DNA of 64,000 bases from Misgurnus anguillicaudatus (taxonomy: Eukaryota; Chordata; Actinopteri; Cypriniformes; Cobitidae). The stretch lies in contig NC_073358.2 of NCBI RefSeq assembly GCF_027580225.2, forward strand, positions 10,901,001-10,965,000, in the 5' to 3' direction. Both the position numbers and the translations under genes were made by a program. The notes under the pieces were generated by a model. It was not told the DNA's origin. It was given only the letters and a program-made list of their open reading frames with translations, and searched no databases. Each line of letters opens with the position of its first letter. Within the stretch, counting starts at the first letter, position 1. Below are positions 24,420 through 36,364 of the stretch, in pieces.

Positions 24420-25535
24420 GAATGTAAAGTGGGAGGTAACGGGGCTCCTGCGGGATCGTAGAAAACATCACTTCTGTGACAGTTGGAAATTGTGAAAAGC
24501 AGGGCCCCTGCGGGAGCAGAGAAAACAGCTCTGCTGCGGCGGTGGAGAAACAGGGCTCCTGCGGGAGCAGGGGAGACATCACTGCTGCAGCAGTGGGGAA
24601 ATTGTAAGAGCAGGGCTTTTGTGGGAGCAGTGGAAAACTGCGGGAGCAGAGGAGACAGCATCACTGTGGCGGTGGAGAAAAAGGGCTCCTGCGGGAGCAG
24701 AGATTGTGAAAAGCAGGGCTCCTGCGGGAGCAGGGAAGGTGACACTGCTGTGGCAGTGAAGAACTTGAGAAGGCATGGGTCCTGCGGGAGCAGAGGGAAT
24801 AGTACAGCTGCGGCGGTTGGGAAAACAAGGCTCCTGCGGGAGCAGAGATTGTGAAAAGACAGGCATCTGCAGGAGGCAGGGGAAACATCACTGCTGCGGC
24901 AGTGGAAACGGGCTCCTGCGGGAGCAGAGGGAAACATCACTGCGATGGCAGCGGAGGTTAGTGAAAGCAGGGCTCCTGTGGGAGCAGAGGAAACAACACC
25001 GCTGCGGCGGTGGAAAACAGGGCTCCTGGGGGAGCAGAGGAAACGTCACTGCTGCAGCAGTGGAGAGTAGGGCTTCTGCGGAAGCAGGGGAAACATCACT
25101 GCTATTGCAGTGGGGATTAGTAAAAGCAGGGCTCCTGCGGGAGCAGAGAAAATGACACTGCTGCAGCAATGGAGAACAGATCTCCTGCGGGAGATGGTAA
25201 AAACACCACTACTGCGGCAGTGGATTTTAGTAAAAAGCTGGCTCCTGTGGGAGCAGAGGGAAAAATCAATGCTGTGGCAGTGGAGAGAGTCTTATAGTTT
25301 GTGATGTCCTGGAGCTGGTGTGAACCGCTGATGAGGGTTCGTTGGGTTTCTCTGATGTGGGAGCGGTTTGATTTGAGAGTAGAGGACACATCACTGCTGT
25401 AGTGGTGGAGAAATTGTGGAAGGGAGGGCTCCTGCGGGAGCAAGGGAAAAAACATCCATAGCATTGGGGATTAGTAGAGTTCAGGGGAAAAAAGGGGGGG
25501 GGCTCCTGCAGGAGCAGAGAATTGTCACTGCTGCG
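24420..25535. repeat. GC-rich minisatellite of two palindromic motifs
   Basis: About twenty imperfect units, mostly 30-70 bp apart. Each unit tends to contain GGGCTCCTGCGGGAGCAG, itself an inverted repeat (GCTCC/GGAGC), and CACTGCTGCGGCAGTGG, another inverted repeat. Spacers carry GAAAAC or GGAAACATCA. Between about 25285 and 25390 the array is interrupted by a copy of the recombinase C-terminal coding region that occurs again at 25545-25640. Long open frames on both strands here (rich in Ala-Gly or Leu-Leu-Pro-Gln) result from the repeat period. Confidence 0.9.
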
Positions 25536-25557
25536 GCAGTGAATAAAGTCTGATAGT

Positions 25558-26340
25558 TTATACAGTCTTGGAGCTGGTGGGATCTGCTAATGAAAGTTCG
25601 TTGAGCTTCTCTGATGTGGGAGCAATTTGATCGAATGTAGGTTTTGGAGAAGAGGTCTGCTGGGAAGCCAGATAGGAGTAGAACAGATTAAAGGTGTTTT
25701 GGAACCAGAAGCATGTAACCAGGCGATTTGAGTCATCTATGAGTGGGTTTGATGTGGATCTAGCCTGGAAGTCTCTGGAATGTAGGTATGCTAGGAGAGT
25801 CTGGTATGGTTGAATTGGTGTTTGGAAGTTGAAGATGTAAATGGAATGGCCTTTTCTCATTTGGTCCGTCTTGCTTTGTTTGATGGAATAAGAAATGGTA
25901 TCGTTGTCCAGAAGTGATAGATCTGAAACTGTTGTGTGATTATTTGGATTGAAGTTGCAAGTGATGGCCAGAATGAACATTGCGTAGAGTATGAGGGCGG
26001 TGTTAGGGGAGTGGTAACCTCGACAGAGGGTGGAGATGCATATGGGTATTCCTAACGAACGTGGATGTCTGGGTGCTAGCTATTACTGGAGAGGGTGAGC
26101 CGAAAAAGAAGTTTGTGGAAAAAATTTGGATTCCACTTAGGTATCCTTTAATGGAGCTGGCTTTGAGGTTCTTGTGGTGATTGAGGTAGGAAATTAATGA
26201 GATGGTGAGTAGGACAAAATCAGGAAACAGGTTGTAAGAAGAGTAGAAAGTCTTGAAGCTCTTTCAAGGGGTTAGGTAGGTTTGTAGGGTTCTGGGGGAT
26301 ATAGCTTGGAGGATGGTATCTAAAGAGGCATTTGAGGTGG
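25558..26340 (-). pseudogene. Tyrosine recombinase, frameshifted and internally deleted
   Basis: The N-terminal SAM-like core-binding part is visible around 26330-26060 (TLQTYLTP, SSIKGYLSGIQ) with a stop and frame changes. The longest open piece, 25980-25558, has the SKTDQMRKGHSIYIF block and RFWF-like CFWFQ region of fish YR elements. The expected HSFRIGAA segment with the catalytic His/Arg is absent: sequence jumps to the C-terminal YIRSN.SHIRE-type end in another frame. The protein cannot be an active recombinase. Confidence 0.7.
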
Positions 26341-27639
26341 GGGTTTCAAGTGAAGATGCACTGATTCCAATTTCCTTGACCAATTCAGAATTTCGGTTTT
26401 ACTTTAATTGTGACATGCCGATACAGGTTTTGGATGATACCAATTTGATTTCTAATCACTATAAACTATAATTGATGGCAATTGGCTACAAACAAAATCC
26501 GCTTCTTTAATAGAACATTATTTATCAATAAAAAATGTATTTAAAATTGCACTTTCATCCATGTTGAATTAAATGACATGATCTTTTATTTGAAAAGATC
26601 TCAAATAAAGTGCTCTTAAGTTTAGACAGGCTCAGTGACATTACTTATCAGCCGCATTAAATGTCCAAATATCAGTTGGACGACTGTGGTTAGAAGTTAT
26701 AGTTCCTAGTTAGTATAACATGTAGACTTGGGTAGATCATGCTTTTAAACATTCCTGCGGGGCAGGAATCAATATAGGCTCGGTTTGTGTTCCTCATGTA
26801 AAACGATTGCTTTTCCAAGTATGGAATTAAATTAATGTAGCTGTTGGATAACAGGAGCTGCTTCCACTGCCAGTGCATGTGGCTTTGAAGTTTTTTCTTG
26901 CGCAACTGGCAACATGATGTAAGTTACGAATGAATGTGTTCTGTGTATGTCTGTCATACCGGTTTGATTTATAATTATACGAAAAACAAGAGGGAAAAGG
27001 TAGGGGCGTCTGGGCATGCGCTGCTAGCGGAGGCAGCCTCATGCTCAAACCCGATGGTGGAGCCGCAGGCCACAGACAGGGGAAAGGGTTAGAAATTAGA
27101 CAGAAAGGCTTGTGAAGGCAGGGCTATAATGCCACTGGTGGAAACATGCTTGAGCTGGATGGGAAACCTGTATCGCTGGGATATGTTGCATCGTGCGGTG
27201 CATGGCAGGCTGCTTTGTAGCGAAAAGATGATTGAGGCTTGGCGCCAGAATCTGGATCACAACCTGGACAGGCTGAAGGCCTGCTGGTGCGGTCTGATGA
27301 AACCTTCTGATGGAAAACCTTTTGGTGAGTAGAGATGTAGCTTTATGATCTTTCCTTGTTTAGTTTGTGGCTTTGCTGCGGGGTGTGGATTTTGTAGATG
27401 GAGGGTTGGTTGGAGAGAGATGTGAAGATTGTGGAACTTCTTAGAGAAGATGTTGGCGTTGGTTGATGTTTGTCTTAAGTTTAAGCAATGTCCAATTCAT
27501 GCTGAAACTATCGAGGAATGAGGGTGAGTTGGTTTCCAGTCTATATAGGTTTCTGTTGATGCTGATCAGGTGGATACCTGATTGCTGATTGTCAACAGCT
27601 GGTCCTAGTTGAGGTGATTAGGATGATTATTTGAACTTT

Positions 27640-27850
27640 TAACTTTAAAACATAATACACACACTCAACTCTAAACTAAACACTCCAAAATACATTTTCT
27701 GCAAAGTTTTACACAAGGCAATAACATTTAAGATCAGAGTATAGTTTGTTCTTTACATGTACCCCAACATACGTACAATCAAACGCACAGCTTTGCAAAG
27801 CATTTGACTCATACCTGTAAACAGATGTTCAACGCATGCGCATTGAACCA
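27640..27850. repeat. Short duplicated block (also at 36365-36560)
   Basis: About 200 bp containing CTAAACACTCCAAAATA, TTTTACACAAGGCAATAACA and ACGCATGCGCATTG, all found in the same order at 36365-36560. Origin unknown; it could be a dispersed repeat. Confidence 0.7.
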
Positions 27851-29451
27851 AAATGGGTTCAGTTAGAAAGTGTCTGTATCAGGGTTTATTTAGCTCAAAT
27901 AAAAAAAAAACACAGAGAGCAATGAAAATCCTCTACAAGTCCTCTACAATGAACACACAGTTCTCAGTCATGGTAACAATGAACAAACATAATTCTTTCA
28001 AAATAACTCTAAATACAACATATAACTTACATTAACAACATCATAACATAAATAAATCGAGCAAACATTAAAACAGTTATCTTTTTTAGTAAATATTAAC
28101 CAAAGAAGTGAACATTTTGCAATGCATGTTGGGAACCATTAATTCCGACTATTGTTTTTTTAATGGCTTGTTCAGATTACTCAGTTTGGCAAATTAGGTG
28201 AACGAATTGGACAAAAACTTATATATTTAAGTCCAGTCAACAAAATAATATTTGTTAGCTGAATGATTATGCTTTTTTCATTCAGTAAGCACAAAATAAT
28301 GAATTGACACCCTTCAACAAAAAAATCTTTGTTCAAGTAACTTAATTATTTTTGGATTTTTTACAGTGCACTAAGAAATAATCCAACAAAGTAGGGCCTA
28401 AAGAGGCTAAATCATGTAGGGGCTTTTTCCAGACAAGGCTTATCCAAGTCCCAGACTAAAATGTTTGAGCTGGCTTAATTTAAAACACCTTGTACTAACA
28501 TATCTTAACATATATCAGTGGCAATATTTTCTCTCAAGATGCACACCGGTATTGTTTTTTGTATGGTTTGTTTGTAAAAACTACTTCAATGTCCTAATAT
28601 AACTAAGGCCTGGATGAATTTAAACCTTGTCCAGAAAACCACCCTGTAACGTATTAAGTAAAAGTGGAGTCACCTTAAATTCACTTTCAGATGGCACATA
28701 CTGTAGCCTGTCCTCATCACAACCTTTTCGTGACTTTAAGGTGTCACTGCCTACATACCAAACCAAATAATTGTATCATGTGATGTTCACTGTGTGTTAT
28801 CAAAATCAACTACAAAAGCTTTGCTTTATCACAGAGTATTTATCAAAAGATCTCTTGCATAACTGTAGGGGTGAGCGGGGGCATAAACTAACGCGGGTTT
28901 AATTATAACACAGCTACTTTCATATTTCTACAGGGTCGAGCAATCTGTGCTATTGGTCTATTTCTTTTACTGTCAGAAGCTGATCTCTTGTGAATTTGTG
29001 AAATGTATATTCGTTAAGATATTGAACAAAGAGTGTTTTGGAGGCATGAAAGGAAATTTCTTCATCTTATGTTTTTTTTTTTTCTGAGTTGGGAGTGTAA
29101 GTGACCAAATCCAACCATATATTATTTTAATCACTGTCTTGTTACCTAAAACATAACACCATTTTGAAACATGTTAGCAACTCCTAGTAACTGATAGCTG
29201 GGATTAAATTTTTTTTACACATCAGGGTTAGTTGTAACACAGTGTTACAACTAAGCCTCCAGTATAAAATGATAATGAAATGAAAACAATTTAAATAATA
29301 TTCATCAAAATGATAACTGTTAATACAATATCAGGGGGAATAACTCACAATTATAATGTTTTGTCTTAATTGTGCAGCCTTTTAAAAAATCTATTTATAT
29401 GCATTGATGCTTAATACAAGGATGTTAATATCTATCTAGTATAGGCAGATA

Positions 29452-30618
29452 CACTCACCTAAAGGATTATTATGGAACACCATTCTAATACTGTGTTTGA
29501 CCCCCTTTTGCATTCAGAACTGCCTTATAAATGGCATTGATTCAACAAGGTGCTGAAAGCATTCTTTAGAAATGTTGGCCTATATTGATAGGATAGCATA
29601 TTGTAGTTGATGGAAATTTTGTGGGATGCACATCCAAGGCATGAAGCTTCCGTTCCACCACATCCCAAAGATGCTCTATTGGGTTGAGATCTGGTGACTG
29701 TGGGGGCAGTGAAGTACAGTGAACTCATTGTCATGTTCAAGAAACCAATTTGAAATGATTTGAGCTTTGTGACATTGTACATTATTCTGCTGGAAGTAGC
29801 CATCAGAGGATGGGTACATGGTGGTCATAAAGGGATGGACATGGTCAGAAACAATGCTCAGGTAGTCTGTGGCATTTAAATGATGCACAATTGGCACTAA
29901 GGGGCCTAAAGTGTGCCAAGAAAACATCCCCCACACCATTACACCACCACCAGCCTGCACAGTGGTAAGAAGGCATGATGGATCCATGTTCTTATTCTGT
30001 CTACGCCAAATTCTGACTGAACAGAAATTGAGACTCATCAGACCAGGTAACATTTTCCAGTCTTCAACTGTCCAATTTTGATAAGCTCGTGCAAATTGTA
30101 GCCTCTTTTCCTATTTGTAGTGGAGATGAGTGGTACCCGGTGGGGTCTTCTGCTGTTGTAGCCCATTCGCCTCAAGGTGGTGCATGTTGTGGCTTCACAA
30201 ATGCTTTGCTGCATACCTCGGTTGTAACGAGTGGTTATTTCAGTCAAAGTTGCTCTTCTATCAGCTTGAATCAGTCGGCCCATTCTCCTCTGACCTCTAG
30301 CATAAACAAGGCATTTTCACCCACAGGACTGTTGCATGCTGGATGTTTTTTCCCTTTTCACACCATTCTTTGTAAACCCTATAAATGGTTGTGCGTGAAA
30401 ATCCCAGTAACTGAGCAGATTGTGAAATGCCCGTCTGGCACAAACAACCATGCCACACTCAAAATTGCTTAAATCACCGTTCTTTCCCATTCTGACATTC
30501 AGTTTGGAGTTCAGGAGATTGACACCCCTAAATGCATTGAAGCAACTGCCATGTGATTGGCTGATTAGATAATTGCATTAATGAGAAATTGAACAGGTGT
30601 ACCTAATAATCCTTTATA
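29452..30618 (-). mobile_element. Tc1-like transposon, degraded
   Basis: The left end, at a TA dinucleotide, reads CACTCACCTAAAGGATTATT. The right end shows the inverted AATAATCCTTTA but lacks the outer bases, so this terminus is damaged. It encodes a Tc1/mariner transposase on the minus strand in broken frames and is inserted within the 28866-30863 element. Confidence 0.85.
29525..30283 (-). pseudogene. Tc1-type transposase pseudogene
   Basis: Minus-strand pieces 30283-30038 (HTH region: RRATLTEITTRYN) and 30053-29676 (catalytic domain: GGGVMVWGMFSWHTLGP, SDGYFQQNNVQCHKA) match fish Tc1 transposases. In the second catalytic block the family motif DNAPCHK reads NNVQCHK, so the catalytic Asp is replaced by Asn. 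Frames are shifted between pieces and the C-terminus after QISTQ is broken. Inactive. Confidence 0.85.
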
Positions 30619-31009
30619 TAAACAATATCCACCTTTAGTATATAGACAGAATTTTATTGAATTATTTGTTTAAACAAAATTTTCTAGCAGGTGTTACAAC
30701 AAACACTCTGTTTGTTACAATTAACCCCACCTATGGGGTAAGTTGTAACATTTGCACTCCTGTTGATTTGTAGCAGAGATTTGTGGGAAAAAATTATTAA
30801 TCTAACTTAAATATTGTTAGAGCCAAAGTCAAAAAGCGTTAGGTTGTGCCCCGCTCTCCCCTACTAAAAGTCTCCATAAATGCCAGTGGAAGTTGTATCA
30901 AAGCATAGGTTAGTTACTGTATAAGAAAATATATGATGGTAAATTGCTTTAAATTAGTGATTCTCAACGTTATTTGTGGAGGCCCACTGCTCTATGTACA
31001 GCAAAAATT

Positions 31010-31290
31010 TGCTGTAGCTTGTCTGTAACTTACCGACTTTGTCTTTACAGATTAAAACTAAAATAACAGCCTCATGCAAGGCATTCTAGGAACCATAAAT
31101 CCTCATTAAGCTCTTTCTGTTATTTTTCTTCAGATTTTGGTTCCCAGAATGCTTTGCATGAGGCTATTATTTTAGTTTTATTCTGTAAGGATAAAGACTT
31201 GTTCATGTTTAATGTTCATTTAACTTTGAACAAACTGTTAAATAACATACATTTAAATCTACAGTAAGTTACTGGCAAACAGCTGCCATT
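31010..31290. mobile_element. Partial MITE of the CACTGTAAAAAATC family
   Basis: It has the self-complementary core seen at 7109-7527: GCATTCTAGGAACCA facing TTCCCAGAATGCTTTGCATG, plus GATTAAAACTAAAATAACAG mirrored by TATTTTAGTTTTATTCTG. The outer ends are eroded. Confidence 0.65.
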
Positions 31291-32635
31291 AATACTGATA
31301 ATACATTAATGCCTGATTCAAATCATCAGCTGAACTGAGTCTGTCAGATAGTAGAAACATACAAAATGTACAGATATTGCTAGATGTTAGTATTTCTGCA
31401 CATGTAATTATTACATAATCTTTAAAACACCACTCCTAAAGACAGATCATTTTATCAGAAAAATCATTTTAGTCATTCCAGTCATTGTGTTTCTTATCAT
31501 TTTTGGCAATCTTTGATCAACGTTTTTACTTTCGAACACAAGAACACACTTTATTTTAGCATGTTATCAGATTTCTGTAGAAAAACCTAGAAAAGCCAGT
31601 GATCACATGATGCCAATGACATAATAGTTTAAAATAATGATATAACACAGTAGACAAATAATTGTACGCCTATCAATTATTGTACTTTTGATGGTTTGTG
31701 AACCATCAGAAATCGTATGTGATATTGATCAGAAAAGATTATTTTAGAAAACAGCATAGTTAGTGAGAAATGTGCATTAATAATTCATGCACCTGTTCCC
31801 TAAGAAAATAGGAAAATTCCATGCAAAACAACTTTATATAACCTATAAGTTTTGATCAAATGTTTTTAATTGTACTGATTTCTCAAATGTCAATATTTAG
31901 TACCAATGCAAGATCTCAAAATTATTTTCCATAGTTAGGTAAGTGCAGCTACATCCATAACGGAGAAATGTCACATCCATTACATTATTTCTTCCTCATG
32001 AATGCACACATGAAAAATAAAATAAATTGTGTGTGTTAGCAGTGCAAAAAAAACAGGTTTGATCCCAAGTAACATACTGATATAAATGTAGTGCTTTTAA
32101 TGCAGCATAGGTCACTGCCAAATGTCAATAAATGTGAATGTTAAAATGGGAATAAATGCATTCACATTTACTACTTAGCAGATTCTCCAAAGCATATTAA
32201 AAACTAGAATAACATAAGCAGAAGTCAAGTCATTCATCCAAGAGTGACAAAAAGACAAATTGTCCTGACAACAGAGATTACAATGAAAGATTACAGAAGG
32301 GAACACAGAGAACTAAAAATGAGACTAGTAAAGATCAAATCAGCTAGTTTCATGTCGTGTTCAATAGATTATCATTACATTACTGTGTATCTGCCTTTCA
32401 TCAGTGTTTTCTTGATGCTGGTAGACATGCAAGTCTCCACATGATAGTCAAACACAGATCAGCCTTTCCAGGCGAACAAAGTGTACAATTAAAATATACT
32501 TTAAGTACACTAAGTAAATAAAGTTTACTTGATGTACAAAATGCAGTACTTTGTAGATAATCTTAAAAACATCTAAGTGTACTTAACAGTGATATTTTGA
32601 GACATCACTTATTTCAATGTAGCGAAAAAAAAATT

Positions 32636-33230
32636 GGGTCTGGTTTCACAGACAAGGCTTAGCTAAAGCTTTAGTTAAATTAAGTTGTTTAAGCATCTTT
32701 TATATCATGCCCTAGAAAGGGATGGCACTGGAATATTTTAAGATTTGTACATGCAAGTTATTTTCAGTTGAGACATGTGTTTTAGTCTAGGATTAGGATT
32801 AAGCTTTCACTGTAAAAAAAATCAGTAGAAATTGCAGCTGGGTTGCCGGTAATTTACCGTAGATTTAAATGTATGTTTTATACTGGCAACATTTTTTTCA
32901 AAGTTAAATGAACATTAAACATTTTCAAGTCTTTGTCTTTACAGAGTAAAACTAAAAAAAAGGATCAAGCAAAAAATTCTGGGAAACAAAATCTGAAGTA
33001 AAAAACAGAAAAAGGTTGATGATGATTTCTGGTTCCCAGAATGCTTTGCATGAGGCTGTTAGTGTATAGTTTTATTATTTAAAGATAAAGACTTGTTAAT
33101 ATTTAAAATGTATTTAACTTTGAACATACTCTTGTAAGTAAATAACATAAATTTAAATCTACCGGCAACCCAGCTGCAATAACATTGTAATTTCTACTGA
33201 ATTTTTTTAAGTGTTGTCTGTGAAACCGAG
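32636..33230. mobile_element. MITE (GGTCTGGTTTCACAGAC) carrying a nested MITE
   Basis: The outer ends are GGGTCTGGTTTCACAGACAA and GTTGTCTGTGAAACCGAG. The inner element 32809-33213 has ends CACTGTAAAAAAAATCAGTA and TACTGAATTTTTTTAAGTG and the same AGCATTCTGGGA-type core as 7109-7527. The outer family is related to the one at 17904-18137 and 28418-28650. Confidence 0.75.
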
Positions 33231-33248
33231 GTTTGAAGTATTACTTTT

Positions 33249-33613
33249 ACAGTCCTGCACAAGAATATTGGCACTCTTGGTAAATATGCTCAAATAAGGC
33301 TGTGAAAATTAATTTGCATTGTTAATCCTTTTGATCTTTTATTTTTAAAAAATCACAAAAACGTATCCTTTCATTGGATAAACCAAAAAGACCAAAGAAT
33401 AACAAAGAATATATTTCTGATGTGCAGCAAAAGATAATTGAGCTTCACAAATTGGTGGCTTTATGAAAAGAGCTAGAGCATTATCCAATGAAAGGATACA
33501 TTTTTGTGATTTAAAAAATATATATCAAAAGGGATTAACAGTGCAGATTAATATTTTCACAGATTTATTTGGTCATATTTACCACGGGTGCCAATATTAT
33601 TGGGCAGGACTCT
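33249..33613. mobile_element. Tc1-derived foldback MITE
   Basis: The ends ACAGTCCTGCACAAGAATAT and ATATTATTGGGCAGGACT are inverted. The inner arms also pair (ATCCTTTCATTGGATAA with TTATCCAATGAAAGGAT). The middle keeps a scrap of Tc1 DNA-binding domain (QQKIIELHKL) followed by stops. Confidence 0.75.
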
Positions 33614-35363
33614 AAAAATGTGTATATTGTTAGTGTGTAATCATTTAGCACAAAAATGTACCACAAACGTACTTGCTGGTATACTTTATTATTATATGGG
33701 TTCCCAATAAAAGCACAGCCTAAATGTTACACGACATTAAAAACTGACACAATGTTTTAACTTGCAGTATCACAAATGAAAGATAAAATAAGTAAACCCA
33801 GTTAAGTAACACTGTATTATCTAAAGTTTAAACGTCACAGATGCTTTTAGTATGCTAAAAAATCAACATGCTTATCTGACTTCACTACTGATCTTTAACT
33901 AGTTTCATACCGGCAAAACTTTCCTTGCAAAGACCCAATAATGTCTTTATTCTTCAGAACCCAAATGCAGACCTTTTTTAAGTGTTTACTCTCAGTGCAC
34001 CCTCTCTGTGTGTGAAGGCACTTTATAATGTTTATGTTTTAATAATGTGGGACTAAAGCAACATTGATGTCCACAACAAGAAAGTAGAGTATTGTCTTCA
34101 GGACATTTAAAATAAAGTAGTTAACATTTGAAGTGGATCAAAAAAGTTCATTAAAGTTGTCCTAAGACAAGAATGGGAATTGGGTATTGGTTTTAAGACT
34201 TTTATGAAAGGTTTTGATCGACTTAAAATGTTGACTACTAGTGTATATAACAAGTCTTGTGGAGTTAATTAAATACTTTTAGGAAAATTTAAAGCTTAAA
34301 GGGTTTTCTGGTTACTACTGTATGGGCGTGGAAGGTGACCCAAACACCACTCTTTAAAAAAAATCTGCGTTTGGGTTCTGAAAACAACAAATGCCATTAT
34401 GGGATTTTAACAATATGAGGGTGAATAATAAAATACAGAAGTATTGTTACTGTACAAATATCATTCCACTTATTTTATTCTTTATTAACTATATATACAT
34501 ACATATATGTCATTCTCATTCTTTTATCTTTGAGCCTAAATATTTTTGTTTGAAGAAATATTGAAACAGTTAGAAAGGAAACAAGACAGAAAACAGTGCC
34601 ACCTGCTGAATTTCAGAAAATGAGGTGAATATTAATAAACTTAATTCGAGAAAAATTCTTCAAAATGTTTTTATTCTTTTTTTGTGTGGTGTAAAGATTG
34701 GGCACTGGTTACCCATAGTTAAGCAACATCTTGAAAACATTTGAATCCAGTGTAAAGCTGTTTAACATAAAACACAAGAGTTTCTGCACAAAAAACAAAT
34801 ATGTAGTTTTTCATTATTCATTTCAAACTTATTGAGCAGTTTAACACAGCAAATTTTAAAAACAGAACCATAACATAACAACAAAAATAAAATTTGTGCC
34901 AAAAGTGGTTTCTATAAAAAAAAGAAGGGATAATTTCAGAGGAAAAGCATTGTCTTGATATTCTCTGCGTTTAACATTTCTTATAGATTCATCTATACAG
35001 TTAATCCAGATCCCTCAGATACAAGAGAATTACAATCATAGGGTTCAAGTTTGACCAAATCTATTGTAACAAACATGAATACATTCACTGATAACTGTAA
35101 CCCTTCAACTTTACATAAGTCGTCTCCAATAAATGCTATATTTACTGTAACTACAGTGTAGGCAATGATGCCATTGTCTTAAAAAACATTTCTACCTCAA
35201 ATATATTAATAAAGCTTATTGATAAGAGGCAATTTACATTTGTTAAATACAAAATAATTACAATGTACCGGTTGTATTATAATGTATCAGTCTTATGTGA
35301 CAGTTTATGAGGTCAGATCACAGAGTTATAAAGGAGAAACCTGAAAGCACAATTTATTATATC
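33614..35363. other. Intergenic stretch, no gene recognised
   Basis: AT-rich DNA with no supportable exon, RNA gene or terminal inverted repeat. Part of 34450-37355 could be distal 3' untranslated sequence of lnpep, whose vertebrate orthologues often have long ones, but nothing in the sequence proves it. Confidence 0.4.
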
Positions 35364-35747
35364 TGACCCTGGACCACAAACCAGTCATTAGGGGTCAATT
35401 TATTTGTAAATTGAGATCTATGCATCTGGAAGCTGATACAATTGATGGTTTGTAAGTATAGGACAATATTTGGCCGAGATACGGAATCTGAGGATGTAAA
35501 AAATTTCAATATTGAGAAATTCGCCTTTAAAGTTGTGCAAATGAAGTCCTCAGCATCACATATTACTAATGATAAATACATGTTTAATATATTTACAGTA
35601 GGATAATAAAATATCTTCATACATGATCTTTATATTCTAATTATTTTTGGCATTAAAAAAATCAATCATTTTGACCCATACAATGTATTGTTGGCTATTG
35701 CTACAAATATATCAGTGGGACTTATGACTGGTTTTGTGGTCCAGGGT
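35364..35747. mobile_element. MITE with TGACCCTGGACCACAAA ends
   Basis: The left end TGACCCTGGACCACAAACCA and right end TGGTTTTGTGGTCCAGGGTCA are inverted repeats of a family common in fish. The ORF-sized frame inside is not a gene. Confidence 0.85.
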
Positions 35748-36364
35748 CACGTAACAACTTGATATCTATTGACCACAGATTCTCAAACATCATGAAGAGA
35801 TCGAACCATACATGTGTGAAGTTCAAAGTAAAATAAAACCTCATATATGTACTGCATGTGTCCAAAATATTACTACAACTTTTAGATGATCACAAATGCA
35901 AAAATGTTGTTTTGTGAGGACGCGTATCATCTGCATATTTGTAAATCGACACAGACAGTACATTTGTGGGAGGTTGTGATACAGTTTTAACTCTAAATAT
36001 TTAACTAAAATATAAAAAAACAGAACTCACAATACACAAGTAAAACGTCATACATAAAAACACTAAAGAGAAACAATCAGTAGCAATGAATGAAGATCTG
36101 AAGAGTGAAACACGGTGATGTCATTTTACTGCCCCGTTTGCCCCCCAACACCGCAGACGGTAGTAACATAGGATGACTTATTTGAACTTGGTTACAAATA
36201 TACATTTATAACGGTCGAATCCTACAATCACCATTTAAATATGACCACATATTTCATCAACTATTTCATTGTATATTTCACAATAAACCTGTGAAATATG
36301 TTCAGCTTCAAAATGTGCAAAAGAAAAACACACATAAAAATGGACCTGTGTAAGCTTGCGTGAA

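Larger units (their letters stand above)
24241..27630 (-). mobile_element. Decayed tyrosine-recombinase element (Crypton/Ngaro-like)
   Basis: Read on the minus strand, a promoter-like leader (27630 to about 27100, with a TATATAG near 27541) precedes a broken tyrosine recombinase at about 26340-25558. A GC-rich minisatellite follows in the 3' part. No reverse transcriptase is seen in this interval, which favours a Crypton-type element or a deleted Ngaro/DIRS element. Its lower boundary touches the DIRS fragment at about 24240, so the two may be nested or simply abutting. The extent is approximate. Confidence 0.6.
28866..30863. mobile_element. DNA transposon with TAGGGG(T/A)GAGCGG ends, split by Tc1
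   Basis: The left end TAGGGGTGAGCGGGGGCA and right end GTGCCCCGCTCTCCCCTA are inverted repeats. The body contains several TTGTAACA / TGTTACAA motifs on both sides of the Tc1 insertion (29220-29260 and 30690-30755). Duplication copy A gives the unoccupied site. Without the Tc1-like insert it would be about 830 bp. No transposase recognised; superfamily not assigned. Confidence 0.75.
28368..32030. repeat. Segmental duplication, copy B, with nested transposons
   Basis: It is homologous to 17850-20590. After the shared TCTCTTGCATAAC it is interrupted at 28866 by about 2 kb of transposon; similarity resumes at TCTCCATAA near 30871. The later parts (31390-31640 and 31740-32030) again follow copy A. 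No exon or RNA was recognised in either copy. Confidence 0.8.

Noticed and set aside
24329..24940. 203-codon minus-strand frame rich in Leu-Leu-Pro-Gln-Glu-Pro
   Set aside because: Created by the minisatellite period; similar frames occur on both strands throughout 24420-25535.
24420..25535. CRISPR-like array of repeats and spacers
   Set aside because: Unit spacing is irregular, the spacers are themselves repeated, and the DNA is vertebrate. It is a minisatellite.
27129..27332. 67-codon plus-strand frame as a small gene
   Set aside because: It is antisense to the leader of the tyrosine-recombinase element; no known domain.
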